This document shows, piece by piece, positions 46,031 to 53,973 of a DNA stretch of 64,000 bases. The position numbers and the translations under genes were made by a program. The first letter of the stretch is position 1; the number at the start of each line of letters is the position of its first letter. The notes under the pieces were generated by a model, which did no database searches, had not been told where the DNA came from, and saw only the letters and a program-made list of their open reading frames with translations. Source of the DNA: Actinomycetes bacterium (lineage in GTDB: Bacteria > Planctomycetota > Phycisphaerae > JAACET01); contig JAUXAG010000005.1 of NCBI GenBank assembly GCA_030614915.1, forward strand, positions 84,568 through 148,567. The letters run 5' to 3'.

Positions 46031-46040
46031 TACTCATCCT
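45912..46040 (-). repeat. Homologous 5' segment shared by the two sulfatase-like genes, copy 2
   Basis: Partner of 44345-44474: the ribosome-site region, start and signal sequence are nearly identical, differing mainly at the start codon (ATG against GTG) and a few scattered bases. Confidence 0.75.
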
Positions 46041-46150
46041 TATCTGAGCTTGTTGCACAATGATTTTCGGATCCAACGGTTGGATTCGATGGCTGCTTGA
46101 GTGAGACGGCTCAATTTTATCGTTCTCATACAGCATCTATTAAATTTTGT

Positions 46151-46317
46151 TTATGTAAATCGTTTTGTGACGGCAGGATAAGCACTGATAAGGGCTGTCA
46201 AATCTGCCAGTGCTACCGGTGTGGGACCGGATAAACCGCTGCATTGTCCGCCAGTCCTGATTCCATTGCCTGTGCCAATGCTACAATATCTGCTTCTGCG
46301 ATTGGAAATCGCGTCAT
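46151..46317 (-). pseudogene. Frameshifted remnant of a planctomycete small-protein family
   Basis: ATG 46317 follows AAAGGAG at 8 bases. The first 34 codons (MTRFPIAEADIVALAQAM, then SGLADNAAVYPVPHR) end at TAG 46213. One frame over, the homology-like text continues (VALADLTALISAYPAV) to TAA 46151. From memory, planctomycete genomes carry many related proteins with R-F-P-x-x-E-A-D-I-V-x-L-A-Q-A-M near the start, sometimes linked to fibronectin-like domains. The function is unknown. The remaining bases of 46031-46471 hold no gene I can see. Confidence 0.55.
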
Positions 46318-46471
46318 CTGCCTAACTCCTTTCTAAAAAAACAAGTTAGCGTTTTACGTCGTGCGTGACAGATGCCCGACTAAAGAATCAATCTTCTTAC
46401 ACTCCGTCCCCGTGGGTTACGGTTAACCGCTGATGACATTGATATTCCTATTTGTTCAGCCAAGGCGGCTT

Positions 46472-47752
46472 CTATGAAGCCTGAGCCTGGCTTTTCTTGA
46501 TGCCTTCTAATAAGAAAGCCGCAAGCGTTGTAAGCATCAGAAGTACCACAAATACAATGATAGTTTTTTTGACTATGCCGCGAGGAAGGGCGTAAATGCG
46601 GGGTTCTTCCGTAACCGGAGCACTTACGGCGATCCGGTTCTCAACGCCTTTGACATATGAAGTTAGATAATCCTTCAATTCCTGCTGCTCAAATTCTTTC
46701 GTTAACTCGATAAGAAAGGACTGAAATTGCCGTATTGTATAAGCGGATGAACTCCGGCTCTTTATCTGGGCAAGGAGCCTTTCGTTTAGGCTAAGCAAAT
46801 CCTCATAATACTCGTACTTCTTTTCATTGTGCCTAGCAGTCTCCTCAAGCTGTATTATTTTTGATTCAGCCGTTTGTATTTGGTACTCAATAGGCAAATA
46901 CTCGCTCCTGCCACCCACATCAAACTGCAGCATAATACCGCTTGCGGCTCTATCTACAGGTTCAGTTTTAGCATTCTTCAGTTTTACCAAGATAGCCTTG
47001 CTCTTTTTCAAAACAAGTTGTAGAGCGAACTTCTCTTTTTCAATATCTGCCATATTGGCTCGCAATCCCCTTATGCCAACATTCAGTTGCTCTGCTATCA
47101 AGCACACTGGGATTATATTTTCGAGATTATCTCTTATTACCGAGGAGATTTTGGAAACGTCCTGGGGGGCAGTTCCTGTTATGGTCACATTAAGTAATTG
47201 CGCTTCTAACTGCCTAATTTGTTCCAGCTTGGCCGGATCTCTTTGGTCTACTTCATCCAAATCTATATATGACGGCAAAACTTCAAGCTTCACTAGATTC
47301 TCCAGGCCCTTTAGTCCTCTGGCACGGCTTATTGACTCGGCGTACTGACCAAAACCCGCTTGCCGTGACCCGGTTGTAATTCTGCTCAAGTTCTCCTTGC
47401 TGTAGAATCTGCTGAGAAGGACGTTATAATTCTTTTGGCTAAGATTCCAGTTGCTGATATCCACAGCGCTTCGTCTTCCGAACTGGCCTTTGAGCTGGTC
47501 TTTGAGCTGGTCTTTGAGCTGGTCTTCAACATCATACGTATAGGTTATTGTGTAATGCCTCGGTAGAAAGAAGATAATCAACCCAACTAACAACGTAGGT
47601 ATGATCGAGCCAAGTAAAATAAAGCATTTTCGTTTCCAGACAACCCTGAAATAGTCGATCAGATTAATTTCATCTTCGTAGATATTCGCTTCTTCTGGAA
47701 CATCGTTGCCGGTACCTTGCTTGTTTGAACCGTCGTTTTCTGAACTTCCCAT
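46472..47752 (-). CDS. Wzz-type polysaccharide chain-length determinant
   Basis: 426 residues. DEINLIDYFRVVWKRKCFIL leads into the first transmembrane helix (about residues 37-58). A long periplasmic coiled region follows, and the second helix is near 398-418 (IIVFVVLLMLTTLAAFLLEG). It sets polymer length together with a Wzy protein. ATG 47752 has an excellent AGGAGG box. Just after helix 1, DQLKDQLKDQLKGQ is encoded by a 12-bp tandem repeat. No tyrosine kinase domain is attached. Confidence 0.82.
   Translation of the reverse strand: MGSSENDGSNKQGTGNDVPEEANIYEDEINLIDYFRVVWKRKCFILLGSIIPTLLVGLIIFFLPRHYTITYTYDVEDQLKDQLKDQLKGQFGRRSAVDISNWNLSQKNYNVLLSRFYSKENLSRITTGSRQAGFGQYAESISRARGLKGLENLVKLEVLPSYIDLDEVDQRDPAKLEQIRQLEAQLLNVTITGTAPQDVSKISSVIRDNLENIIPVCLIAEQLNVGIRGLRANMADIEKEKFALQLVLKKSKAILVKLKNAKTEPVDRAASGIMLQFDVGGRSEYLPIEYQIQTAESKIIQLEETARHNEKKYEYYEDLLSLNERLLAQIKSRSSSAYTIRQFQSFLIELTKEFEQQELKDYLTSYVKGVENRIAVSAPVTEEPRIYALPRGIVKKTIIVFVVLLMLTTLAAFLLEGIKKSQAQAS
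47477..47524 (-). repeat. 12-bp tandem repeat inside the Wzz-like gene
   Basis: Three perfect copies of TTTGAGCTGGTC (plus strand, 47489-47524) preceded by a diverged copy (47477-47488). In frame they add D-Q-L-K units, so slippage would change the protein by four residues without a frameshift. Confidence 0.85.
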
Positions 47753-48122
47753 TAGAGACCTCCTGCCAAAGCTATAAAGAGGTGTACAATCTCCTGAAAC
47801 CGTAAATAAAAACTCATCTTAGTACCATTTCGAAAATAATGCCATTGCCTTAGTTAGGGGACATAATATCCGTTTGGCACTCGGAAATCTACTGTTTATT
47901 TTGTTTCACAAGCCCTGCCGGCATAAGTCGTTACAAGCAGTTTTGCTCAAGATGTCGTGTACAAGCCCCCAGCAAGTCCCCCGAGTACTCGACAACAAGT
48001 CAAGCCCGTTCAGGCCAAACCGAAGTTGACGGACGCCACCTCTGAGAATATGATCATGGCAGAACAGCTCATGGCCGTCATGGGCGAGAGGCCAAACGGG
48101 AAATTCTCGCTAACGACAAAAA
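47753..48122. other. Gap between divergent wzz-like and GT-C genes
   Basis: No clear gene. A 58-codon plus-strand frame from GTG 47957 to TAA 48131-48133 overlaps the start of the GT-C gene; it is Pro/Gln/Lys-rich, then Met-rich, and has no recognisable family. It may be the tail of a lost exported protein. Confidence 0.35.
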
Positions 48123-49574
48123 ATGCACAGTAAGCAACGCTCTAGCCAACCTGGCACAAAGCAAGACACCTTTCACCTTTCCATCTTACTTGCCATTGCA
48201 TTGTGTGTAGGCATCTATATTATTGCCACAACCGTAGCTATTTCAAGGGATAGCGTACAATACGTAGAGTATGCCAAGAACTTCGCAAGTGCTCCGACTA
48301 AAACTATGCTGGAAGATAGTAATCACCCTGGCTATCCCGTCATGATCCTCGGGGCACATAAAATCGCGGGACTATTTAGCGAGAGCGAATCCATATTGGA
48401 TTGGATTCGTTCCGCCCAGAGCGCAACCTTGGCCCTTAGACTGCTGGCTATTGTGGTGCTCTATTTGCTCGGCAAAGATTTGGTCGGCCCCAGATTTTCT
48501 TTCTGGGCAGTGTTGATTATTATATTACTGCCAAAGTCAGCACAATACGGCAGTAACGCTCTCACTGATTGGCCCCATCTCTTCTTTCTGGCAACTGGAT
48601 TCTTTCTACTAATACGAGCAGCTACGAGCAAAAAACTGTATTTGTTCGCTCTGGTAGGAATTGTCGCTGGCCTGGGATATCTTGTTCGATCTGAGTGCGC
48701 CCAGCTGGTTATTTATGGCCTTCTGTGGCTGGGCTTGGTGTTTCTTACCGGAAGAACGTGGGCTCGGTCTAAAACTGTATTGGCAACCGTTTTGTTACTG
48801 GTTGGTTTTCTAATCGTAGCCGGACCCTACATGAAATTAAAACGAGCACCGTTGCCAAAAAAGAGCATACATATTAGCGAGGTAGCAAATATTGAATTGC
48901 CGAAGACAACAGAGGCTTTAGCAAAATTAGGGGGAAATATCGGCGACACGTTGGAGTGGATCTTCGTACCGACGTGGATAATAGGACTCTATGCGGCCTT
49001 TCGAAAGACAAGCCAGTACAAAACCCCACAATTCTTCATAATTACTCTTGTCGTTCTAAATGTGGCTTTGATGGTCTGGCTGTACACCACCTATTCCTAT
49101 ATGGACAAAAGACACAGTTTCCCATTAGTGCTATTTACGATTTTTTATGTTCCCGGCGGCATAGAGCTACTTGCGTCCTGGCTGCAAAAGATAAAGAACA
49201 AAAAAACCAGCTGGGCAACCAACAACAAGCAGCTTGTTTTCTACGTCTTATTGGCGATTGGCATTGCTGTTTGTATCCCCCAGTTGCTCAGGCCACTGAA
49301 CCATGAGAAGCTGTTTCTTCGTAAAGCGGCGCAATGGCTTGCAGAGAACACTGACAAGGGCGATCTTGTCGCCGTTTCTGACCCGCGAATTGCTTTCTAT
49401 GCCCAACGAAGAAACGTTAGTCATGACAAACAGCCGTACCGATATACAGCAACCGTCCTGCCGGTAAGCAACACTGGCCTGGCCGAGAATGACGCACCAC
49501 CATGGCCGATTGTGTTTTCACTTGACAGTACCGATAAGAAAACGCGCGTTGTTATCTATGACAAACAGCACTAA
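48123..49574 (+). CDS. GT-C membrane glycosyltransferase, paralog 2 of 2
   Basis: 483 residues. IYIIATTVAISRDSVQYVEY carries the catalytic-loop Arg-Asp; SNHPGYPVMILGAHK and VAVSDPRIAFYAQRRN are shared with the protein at 27063. About ten helices are followed by a short soluble end. It sits on the plus strand between wzz and rfb. It may add a lipid-linked sugar in the periplasm. The N-terminal extension of paralog 1 is shorter here, and the ribosome site is weak. Confidence 0.7.
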   Translation: MHSKQRSSQPGTKQDTFHLSILLAIALCVGIYIIATTVAISRDSVQYVEYAKNFASAPTKTMLEDSNHPGYPVMILGAHKIAGLFSESESILDWIRSAQSATLALRLLAIVVLYLLGKDLVGPRFSFWAVLIIILLPKSAQYGSNALTDWPHLFFLATGFFLLIRAATSKKLYLFALVGIVAGLGYLVRSECAQLVIYGLLWLGLVFLTGRTWARSKTVLATVLLLVGFLIVAGPYMKLKRAPLPKKSIHISEVANIELPKTTEALAKLGGNIGDTLEWIFVPTWIIGLYAAFRKTSQYKTPQFFIITLVVLNVALMVWLYTTYSYMDKRHSFPLVLFTIFYVPGGIELLASWLQKIKNKKTSWATNNKQLVFYVLLAIGIAVCIPQLLRPLNHEKLFLRKAAQWLAENTDKGDLVAVSDPRIAFYAQRRNVSHDKQPYRYTATVLPVSNTGLAENDAPPWPIVFSLDSTDKKTRVVIYDKQH

Positions 49575-49666
49575 CCTTTGTCAGGGGATTCGGGTCCATT
49601 CTGGGCGATTGTTGTTGACTTTCAGGTATATGAGGTCTATATTGACTGCCAAAAGGAATAGGCGAT

Positions 49667-50551
49667 ATGGAGATGAAAGGCATCATATTGGCCGGTGGCA
49701 GCGGCACCAGGATGGATCCGCTTACGCGCGTTGTAACTAAGCAATTGCTTCCCGTCTATGACAAACCGATGATCTATTATCCCCTGAGCGTCCTGATGCT
49801 GGCAGGGATAAGAGAGGTGCTGATCATTTCTACACCGGTCGATCTGCCGATATTTGAGAAGCTTCTCGGAGACGGCCAACGGCTGGGGATGAAGTTTGCA
49901 TACAAGGCTCAACCCAGCCCGGATGGTCTAGCCCAGGCCTTTCGGATTGGTGAAGATTTCATCGGCGATGGCCCCGCCTGCCTGATTTTAGGAGACAACG
50001 TCCTCTACGGTCACACCTTGGTAGAGCATCTGAGAAAATGCACGAGCATCCGCCGAGGGGCCAAGATCTTTGGCTATCATGTCAACAATCCCCAGGCCTA
50101 TGGCGTGGTGGAACTCGATGGGCAGGGCAAGCCCCTGAGCCTGGAAGAGAAACCAGCCAAGCCAAGGAGCCCCTACGCAGTGCCGGGGCTGTATTTCTAC
50201 GGTTCGGACGTGGTCGAGCGAGCCTGGCAGGTTGAACCCAGCGCCAGGGGAGAATTGGAAATCACAGATCTGAACCGGATCTATCTTGAACGCGGCGAAT
50301 TGAGTGTAGAGATACTCGGTCGGGGGATCGCTTGGCTGGATGCGGGCACGGCCCACAGTCTCCTGGAGGCCAGTAATTTTGTCAGGGCTCTGGAAGAACG
50401 ACAGGGACTGAAGATCGCCTGCCTGGAAGAGATTGCCTGGCACTTGGGATACATCACCGCCCAGCAGGTTAACCAGGAAGCGGATCGTATGGGCAAAAGC
50501 GCCTACGTAAAATACCTTCGCAAACTCCTGGAAGCAGGACCGCACGAATGA
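49667..50551 (+). CDS. rfbA: Glucose-1-phosphate thymidylyltransferase
   Basis: 294 residues. GIILAGGSGTRMDPLTRVVT is the nucleotide-binding loop; KQLLPVYDKPMIYYPLSVLM and ARGELEITDLNRIYLERGEL are canonical. It makes dTDP-glucose, the first step of dTDP-L-rhamnose synthesis. AAGGA precedes ATG 49667. Its end overlaps rfbC by 4 bases. Confidence 0.95.
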   Translation: MEMKGIILAGGSGTRMDPLTRVVTKQLLPVYDKPMIYYPLSVLMLAGIREVLIISTPVDLPIFEKLLGDGQRLGMKFAYKAQPSPDGLAQAFRIGEDFIGDGPACLILGDNVLYGHTLVEHLRKCTSIRRGAKIFGYHVNNPQAYGVVELDGQGKPLSLEEKPAKPRSPYAVPGLYFYGSDVVERAWQVEPSARGELEITDLNRIYLERGELSVEILGRGIAWLDAGTAHSLLEASNFVRALEERQGLKIACLEEIAWHLGYITAQQVNQEADRMGKSAYVKYLRKLLEAGPHE

Positions 50552-51120
50552 AACGGATCGAAACTGCGTTGCCTGGCGTGGCTATCTTAGAGCCTCGTGT
50601 CCATGGCGATAACCGAGGATTCTTTCTGGAATTCCACAACCAGCGGACCTTCGCAAAATTGGGTATTGAGCACGTCTTCGTACAGGACAACCACTCTCGC
50701 TCGCAACGTGGCGTCTTACGAGGGCTACATTATCAGTTAGGAAAATCTCAGGCCAAGCTTATTCGGGTAATCAGGGGCCAAGTCTACGACGTTGCCGTTG
50801 ACATACGTCGTGACAGCCCGACCTTTGGAAAGTGGACGGCTCTCACCCTCTCGGCCCAGAACATGCGGATGCTCTTCATCCCTGAGGGGTTCGCCCACGG
50901 GTTCTATGTACTAAGCGAATACGCGGAATTCTGCTACAAGTGTTCCGATTTTTACGCTCCGAAGGCCGAGCGAGGGATTATCTGGAACGATCCTGACTTA
51001 GCCATTGCTTGGCCGTTGTCCGGAGCCGAGCCGATCCTCTCTGCAAAAGATGCGGCTTATGGTACACTTGCTACCAGGCCGGCAGCCGATCTACCCATCT
51101 ACAAGGGAAACCCTTCGTGA
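50548..51120 (+). CDS. rfbC: dTDP-4-dehydrorhamnose 3,5-epimerase
   Basis: 190 residues, cupin fold. VFVQDNHSRSQRGVLRGLHY contains the catalytic His region, and FIPEGFAHGFYVLSEYAEFC and YKCSDFYAPKAERGI follow. It is the third step of dTDP-L-rhamnose synthesis. It is coupled to rfbA (ATGA) and to rfbD (GTGA). Confidence 0.95.
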   Translation: MKRIETALPGVAILEPRVHGDNRGFFLEFHNQRTFAKLGIEHVFVQDNHSRSQRGVLRGLHYQLGKSQAKLIRVIRGQVYDVAVDIRRDSPTFGKWTALTLSAQNMRMLFIPEGFAHGFYVLSEYAEFCYKCSDFYAPKAERGIIWNDPDLAIAWPLSGAEPILSAKDAAYGTLATRPAADLPIYKGNPS

Positions 51121-51965
51121 AAGTTCTCGTTACCGGCGCAAAGGGGATGTTAGGGCGCAGCCTGATAGCCCGGCTGAGAGAGCAGGATTGTCTAGGTGTG
51201 GACCTTGATGATTTTGACATCGCTGACGTTTGTGCAACAGACAAGGCCATCGGAGAATTCCGCCCCGACGCAGTGATTCATTGCGCGGCTATGACAGCCG
51301 TTGACGATTGCGAGACTAAGCTTGACCTTGCTTTTGGGGCAAACGCAGTGGGTTCAGCTAACGTAGCCAGTGCCTGTCATCGCTACGGGGCCAGGCTGAT
51401 CGCCATTTCGACCGACTATGTGTTCCCGGGCGACCTCAATTGCCCCTACCACGAGTTCGACGCTACAGGTCCAGGGAATGTTTATGGGGCCAGTAAACTC
51501 GCAGGTGAAATGGCCGTGCGAGCCCTTTGCCCTAATCACTTGATCGTGCGGATTGGCTGGTTGTATGGCCCGGGTGGTCCGAGTTTCGTCCACAATATGC
51601 TTCGGCTGGGGGCAGCTGCGGATACCGATCCGGTCAAGGTTGTCAACGATCAGCTCGGCAACCCGACCCCCACGCCGGCGGTGGCGGACCATCTGGAAAT
51701 GCTACTGACTATTCCCTTGGCCGGGACCATCCACCTGACCTGCGAGGGAGAGGCCAGCTGGTACGACCTCACGCAGGAGATCTTCCGGATCAAGGCCTTC
51801 AAGCGTCTCGTTGTGCCCTGCACCACCGCGGACTTCCCGCGACCGGCTGCCCGTCCTGCCAACTCGCGGCTAGACAATATGGTTCTTCGCTTGCAGGGCT
51901 TGCGGCCCATGCCGCACTGGCGCGATGCCCTGGAGGCCTTTCTTGGAGAATATCCTGATGGCTAA
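51117..51965 (+). CDS. rfbD: dTDP-4-dehydrorhamnose reductase
   Basis: 282 residues from GTG 51117, which overlaps the rfbC stop by 4 bases. KVLVTGAKGMLGRSL is the NADPH loop; ISTDYVFPGD and VYGASKLAGEMAVRA hold the catalytic Ser/Thr and YxxxK. It performs the last step of dTDP-L-rhamnose synthesis. The frame continues upstream inside rfbC, but homology begins at this GTG. Confidence 0.93.
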   Translation: MKVLVTGAKGMLGRSLIARLREQDCLGVDLDDFDIADVCATDKAIGEFRPDAVIHCAAMTAVDDCETKLDLAFGANAVGSANVASACHRYGARLIAISTDYVFPGDLNCPYHEFDATGPGNVYGASKLAGEMAVRALCPNHLIVRIGWLYGPGGPSFVHNMLRLGAAADTDPVKVVNDQLGNPTPTPAVADHLEMLLTIPLAGTIHLTCEGEASWYDLTQEIFRIKAFKRLVVPCTTADFPRPAARPANSRLDNMVLRLQGLRPMPHWRDALEAFLGEYPDG

Positions 51966-53028
51966 GACGATGCACACGCCATCCGTCGTTCTGCTCACCG
52001 GTGGGGCCGGTTTCATCGGCTGTAACTTGGTCAGATACTTGCTAAAAAAGGACCCATCCCTGCGGGTGGTCAACGTGGACGCCCTGACTTACGCTGGTTC
52101 GTTGGCCAATCTGCAAGGTGTCGAGGAAGATTACGGCCAACGCTATCGCTTTGTGCACGCCAATATCTGCGACGAGCAGGCCATGGACGCCCTTTTTGAA
52201 GAAGAACGCTTCGACACAGTTGTACACCTCGCTGCCGAGAGCCATGTTGATAGATCGATCGATGGGCCCAGAGCTTTCCTCCAAACGAACATTATGGGTA
52301 CGTATGTACTGCTGCAGACGGCAACTGCCCATTGGAAGGGCCGGAAAAAGGTTCGCTTCCACCACGTCAGCACGGATGAGGTCTATGGCTCTCTTGCTAG
52401 TACAGGATATTTCACCGAGGAAACACCCTATGATCCTTCCGGTCCGTATAGTGCTTCGAAGGCTTGTTCGGATCACCTGGTAAATGCATGGCACCGAACA
52501 TATGGCTTGCCGACAACCGTTTCGAATTGTTCCAATAACTATGGTCCCTATCAATTTCCTGAGAAGCTCATTCCTTTGATGATATCAAACGCTTTACAAG
52601 GCAGGCACTTGCCTGTATACGGCGACGGAAAAAATGTTCGCGACTGGCTGTTTGTCCAAAACCATTGCGAGGCATTGGATGTCATTATGCGCCGAGGGAA
52701 GACCGGAAGAATGTACAATGTCGGCGGAAGCAACGAATGGGCGAATATTGACTTGGTCAACCTCTTGTGCGACACAATGCAAGAATTGGTACCGCTGGAT
52801 AGCGGACATTACCGCGATTTGATCAAATTCATCTCCGATCGTCCAGGGCACGATCGGCGTTACGCCATTGACGCAACCAGAATTAGAAAAGAACTCGGAT
52901 GGACGCCAAAACACACCTTCGAAGCAGGTTTGAGAGAAACCATCCAGTGGTACTTGGCCAACAGCCACTGGTTGGATGAAATCAGGAAAGAACGATACAG
53001 AGGTGATCGCCTCGGTTTGATATCCTAA
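51958..53028 (+). CDS. rfbB: dTDP-glucose 4,6-dehydratase
   Basis: 356 residues from ATG 51958 (TTGGAGAA upstream; 8-bp overlap with rfbD). LLTGGAGFIGCNLVRYLLKK, HLAAESHVDRSIDGP, HVSTDEVYGSL and YSASKACSDHLVNAWHRTYG are the family hallmarks. It performs the second step of dTDP-L-rhamnose synthesis. It ends only 13 bases before an IS3-type remnant. Confidence 0.95.
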   Translation: MAKTMHTPSVVLLTGGAGFIGCNLVRYLLKKDPSLRVVNVDALTYAGSLANLQGVEEDYGQRYRFVHANICDEQAMDALFEEERFDTVVHLAAESHVDRSIDGPRAFLQTNIMGTYVLLQTATAHWKGRKKVRFHHVSTDEVYGSLASTGYFTEETPYDPSGPYSASKACSDHLVNAWHRTYGLPTTVSNCSNNYGPYQFPEKLIPLMISNALQGRHLPVYGDGKNVRDWLFVQNHCEALDVIMRRGKTGRMYNVGGSNEWANIDLVNLLCDTMQELVPLDSGHYRDLIKFISDRPGHDRRYAIDATRIRKELGWTPKHTFEAGLRETIQWYLANSHWLDEIRKERYRGDRLGLIS

Positions 53029-53040
53029 CCGCAGAACCCA

Positions 53041-53356
53041 CTAAGAGCAGGCGGTCGGATTTCTCCCGTAGAAGCTTATTATCCATGGTCAACTCACCGC
53101 CTTTCTTCTTGAGCCTGCCGATCTGCTCCTCCCGTGGATCAGCCTGCCCGGCAGTCAGGAATTGCTCCCGCCAGAGAAAAAGGGTTCCGGCAATTACCCC
53201 CAATTCCCGGGACAGTAGTTCCAGATCCTCTCCACCCAGCAGACGCAGAACTGCCTGGACCTTACGTGGGGCGGAGAATCGACCACGTCGAGCGGTTGTT
53301 GCTTCGCTCGCCCCAGCTCGCTTCGCAACAACCGCAGCCTTCTTTTCCTTGGACAT
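53041..53356 (-). pseudogene. IS3-family transposase OrfA, truncated
   Basis: About 105 recognisable residues from ATG 53356 (AAAGGAG at 8 bases). The helix-turn-helix region has SAPRKVQAVLRLLGGEDLEL and LSRELGVIAGTLFLWREQFL, followed by a Lys/Glu leucine-zipper-like stretch (GRLKKKGGELTMDNKLLREK). After that the frame runs into unrelated sequence and the end of rfbB. It is inactive. Confidence 0.75.
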
Positions 53357-53423
53357 AGGCAATACTCCTTTCGGGGAATATCATCCCCTGATTCTGTGTC
53401 CAAGGAAACCCTAGGGTGGGACA
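53041..53423 (-). mobile_element. IS3-type insertion sequence remnant
   Basis: It holds a truncated orfA reading toward rfbB. The right end is probably at 53416-53423, where GTGGGACA could be the terminal repeat. orfB and the other end are missing. It separates rfbB from a sulfatase remnant. Confidence 0.6.
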
Positions 53424-53607
53424 CTACATCTTAACCAAACGCACTGTCCCACTTCTAGCTGATGCTAAACACTATAATCTTAAAGAGGATCCAAACGAGA
53501 TACATAACCGTGTCAATGATCTGGGCAGCACCGAGCATGTCCAATTCCTCAACGAACGGCTTTTCGCCCACATGATTAAACGTAACGTCGAGTTGGGACA
53601 TTTGTGA
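53416..53607 (+). pseudogene. C-terminal remnant of a sulfatase
   Basis: The frame reads ADAKHYNLKEDPNEIHNRVN, which is the usual sulfatase tail (Y-x-L-x-x-D-P-x-E-x-x-N), then FLNERLFAHMIKRNVELGHL and a stop. Everything upstream has been replaced by the IS3 remnant, so a former sulfatase gene was cut here. The rest of 53608-53973 has the promoter below and no gene. Confidence 0.6.
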
Positions 53608-53718
53608 CAAAGGCTGCTGCAGTCCTGACTTAGCGCTGTTGGGTGGTCCAGCGATTTGTAGTTGGCTGCCTATGCTTGCCTTTTACACTCGTTACATAAA
53701 AAGTAATCCTAATACGTA

Positions 53719-53746
53719 TTGAGTTAAGTACGAACTAAGTTATAAT
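53719..53746 (+). promoter_or_regulatory. Promoter of the catabolic gene cluster
   Basis: TTGAGT (53719-53724), a 16-base spacer and a perfect TATAAT (53741-53746). It would give a leader of about 220 bases before the first gene. Confidence 0.65.
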
Positions 53747-53973
53747 AGTTAATATTCCGGGCATTAGATGAGAAGTTAGATTGGTTTTCCGGAATTGAAC
53801 ACGTAGAAGGGATGACTGGGATGGTTGTTGTTGCGAAACAGCGGATGGCCGGCTGAGCGGATTTCCAAAAACTGTATAGAGAAACTGGCAAGAGTTGTGA
53901 AGCAGTGTACAAAGGAACTTTCCGTGGAACTGGGCTATCAGGCGGAAAATCTCTGATTAGATAAAGGCCTTCG

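Noticed and set aside
47489..47524. CRISPR-like short repeats
   Set aside because: The units are contiguous with no spacers and lie inside a coding frame; no cas genes are seen.
53416..53607. Independent small gene starting with GTG at 53416
   Set aside because: Its text is that of a sulfatase C-terminus and it starts inside the IS end, so a remnant is more likely.
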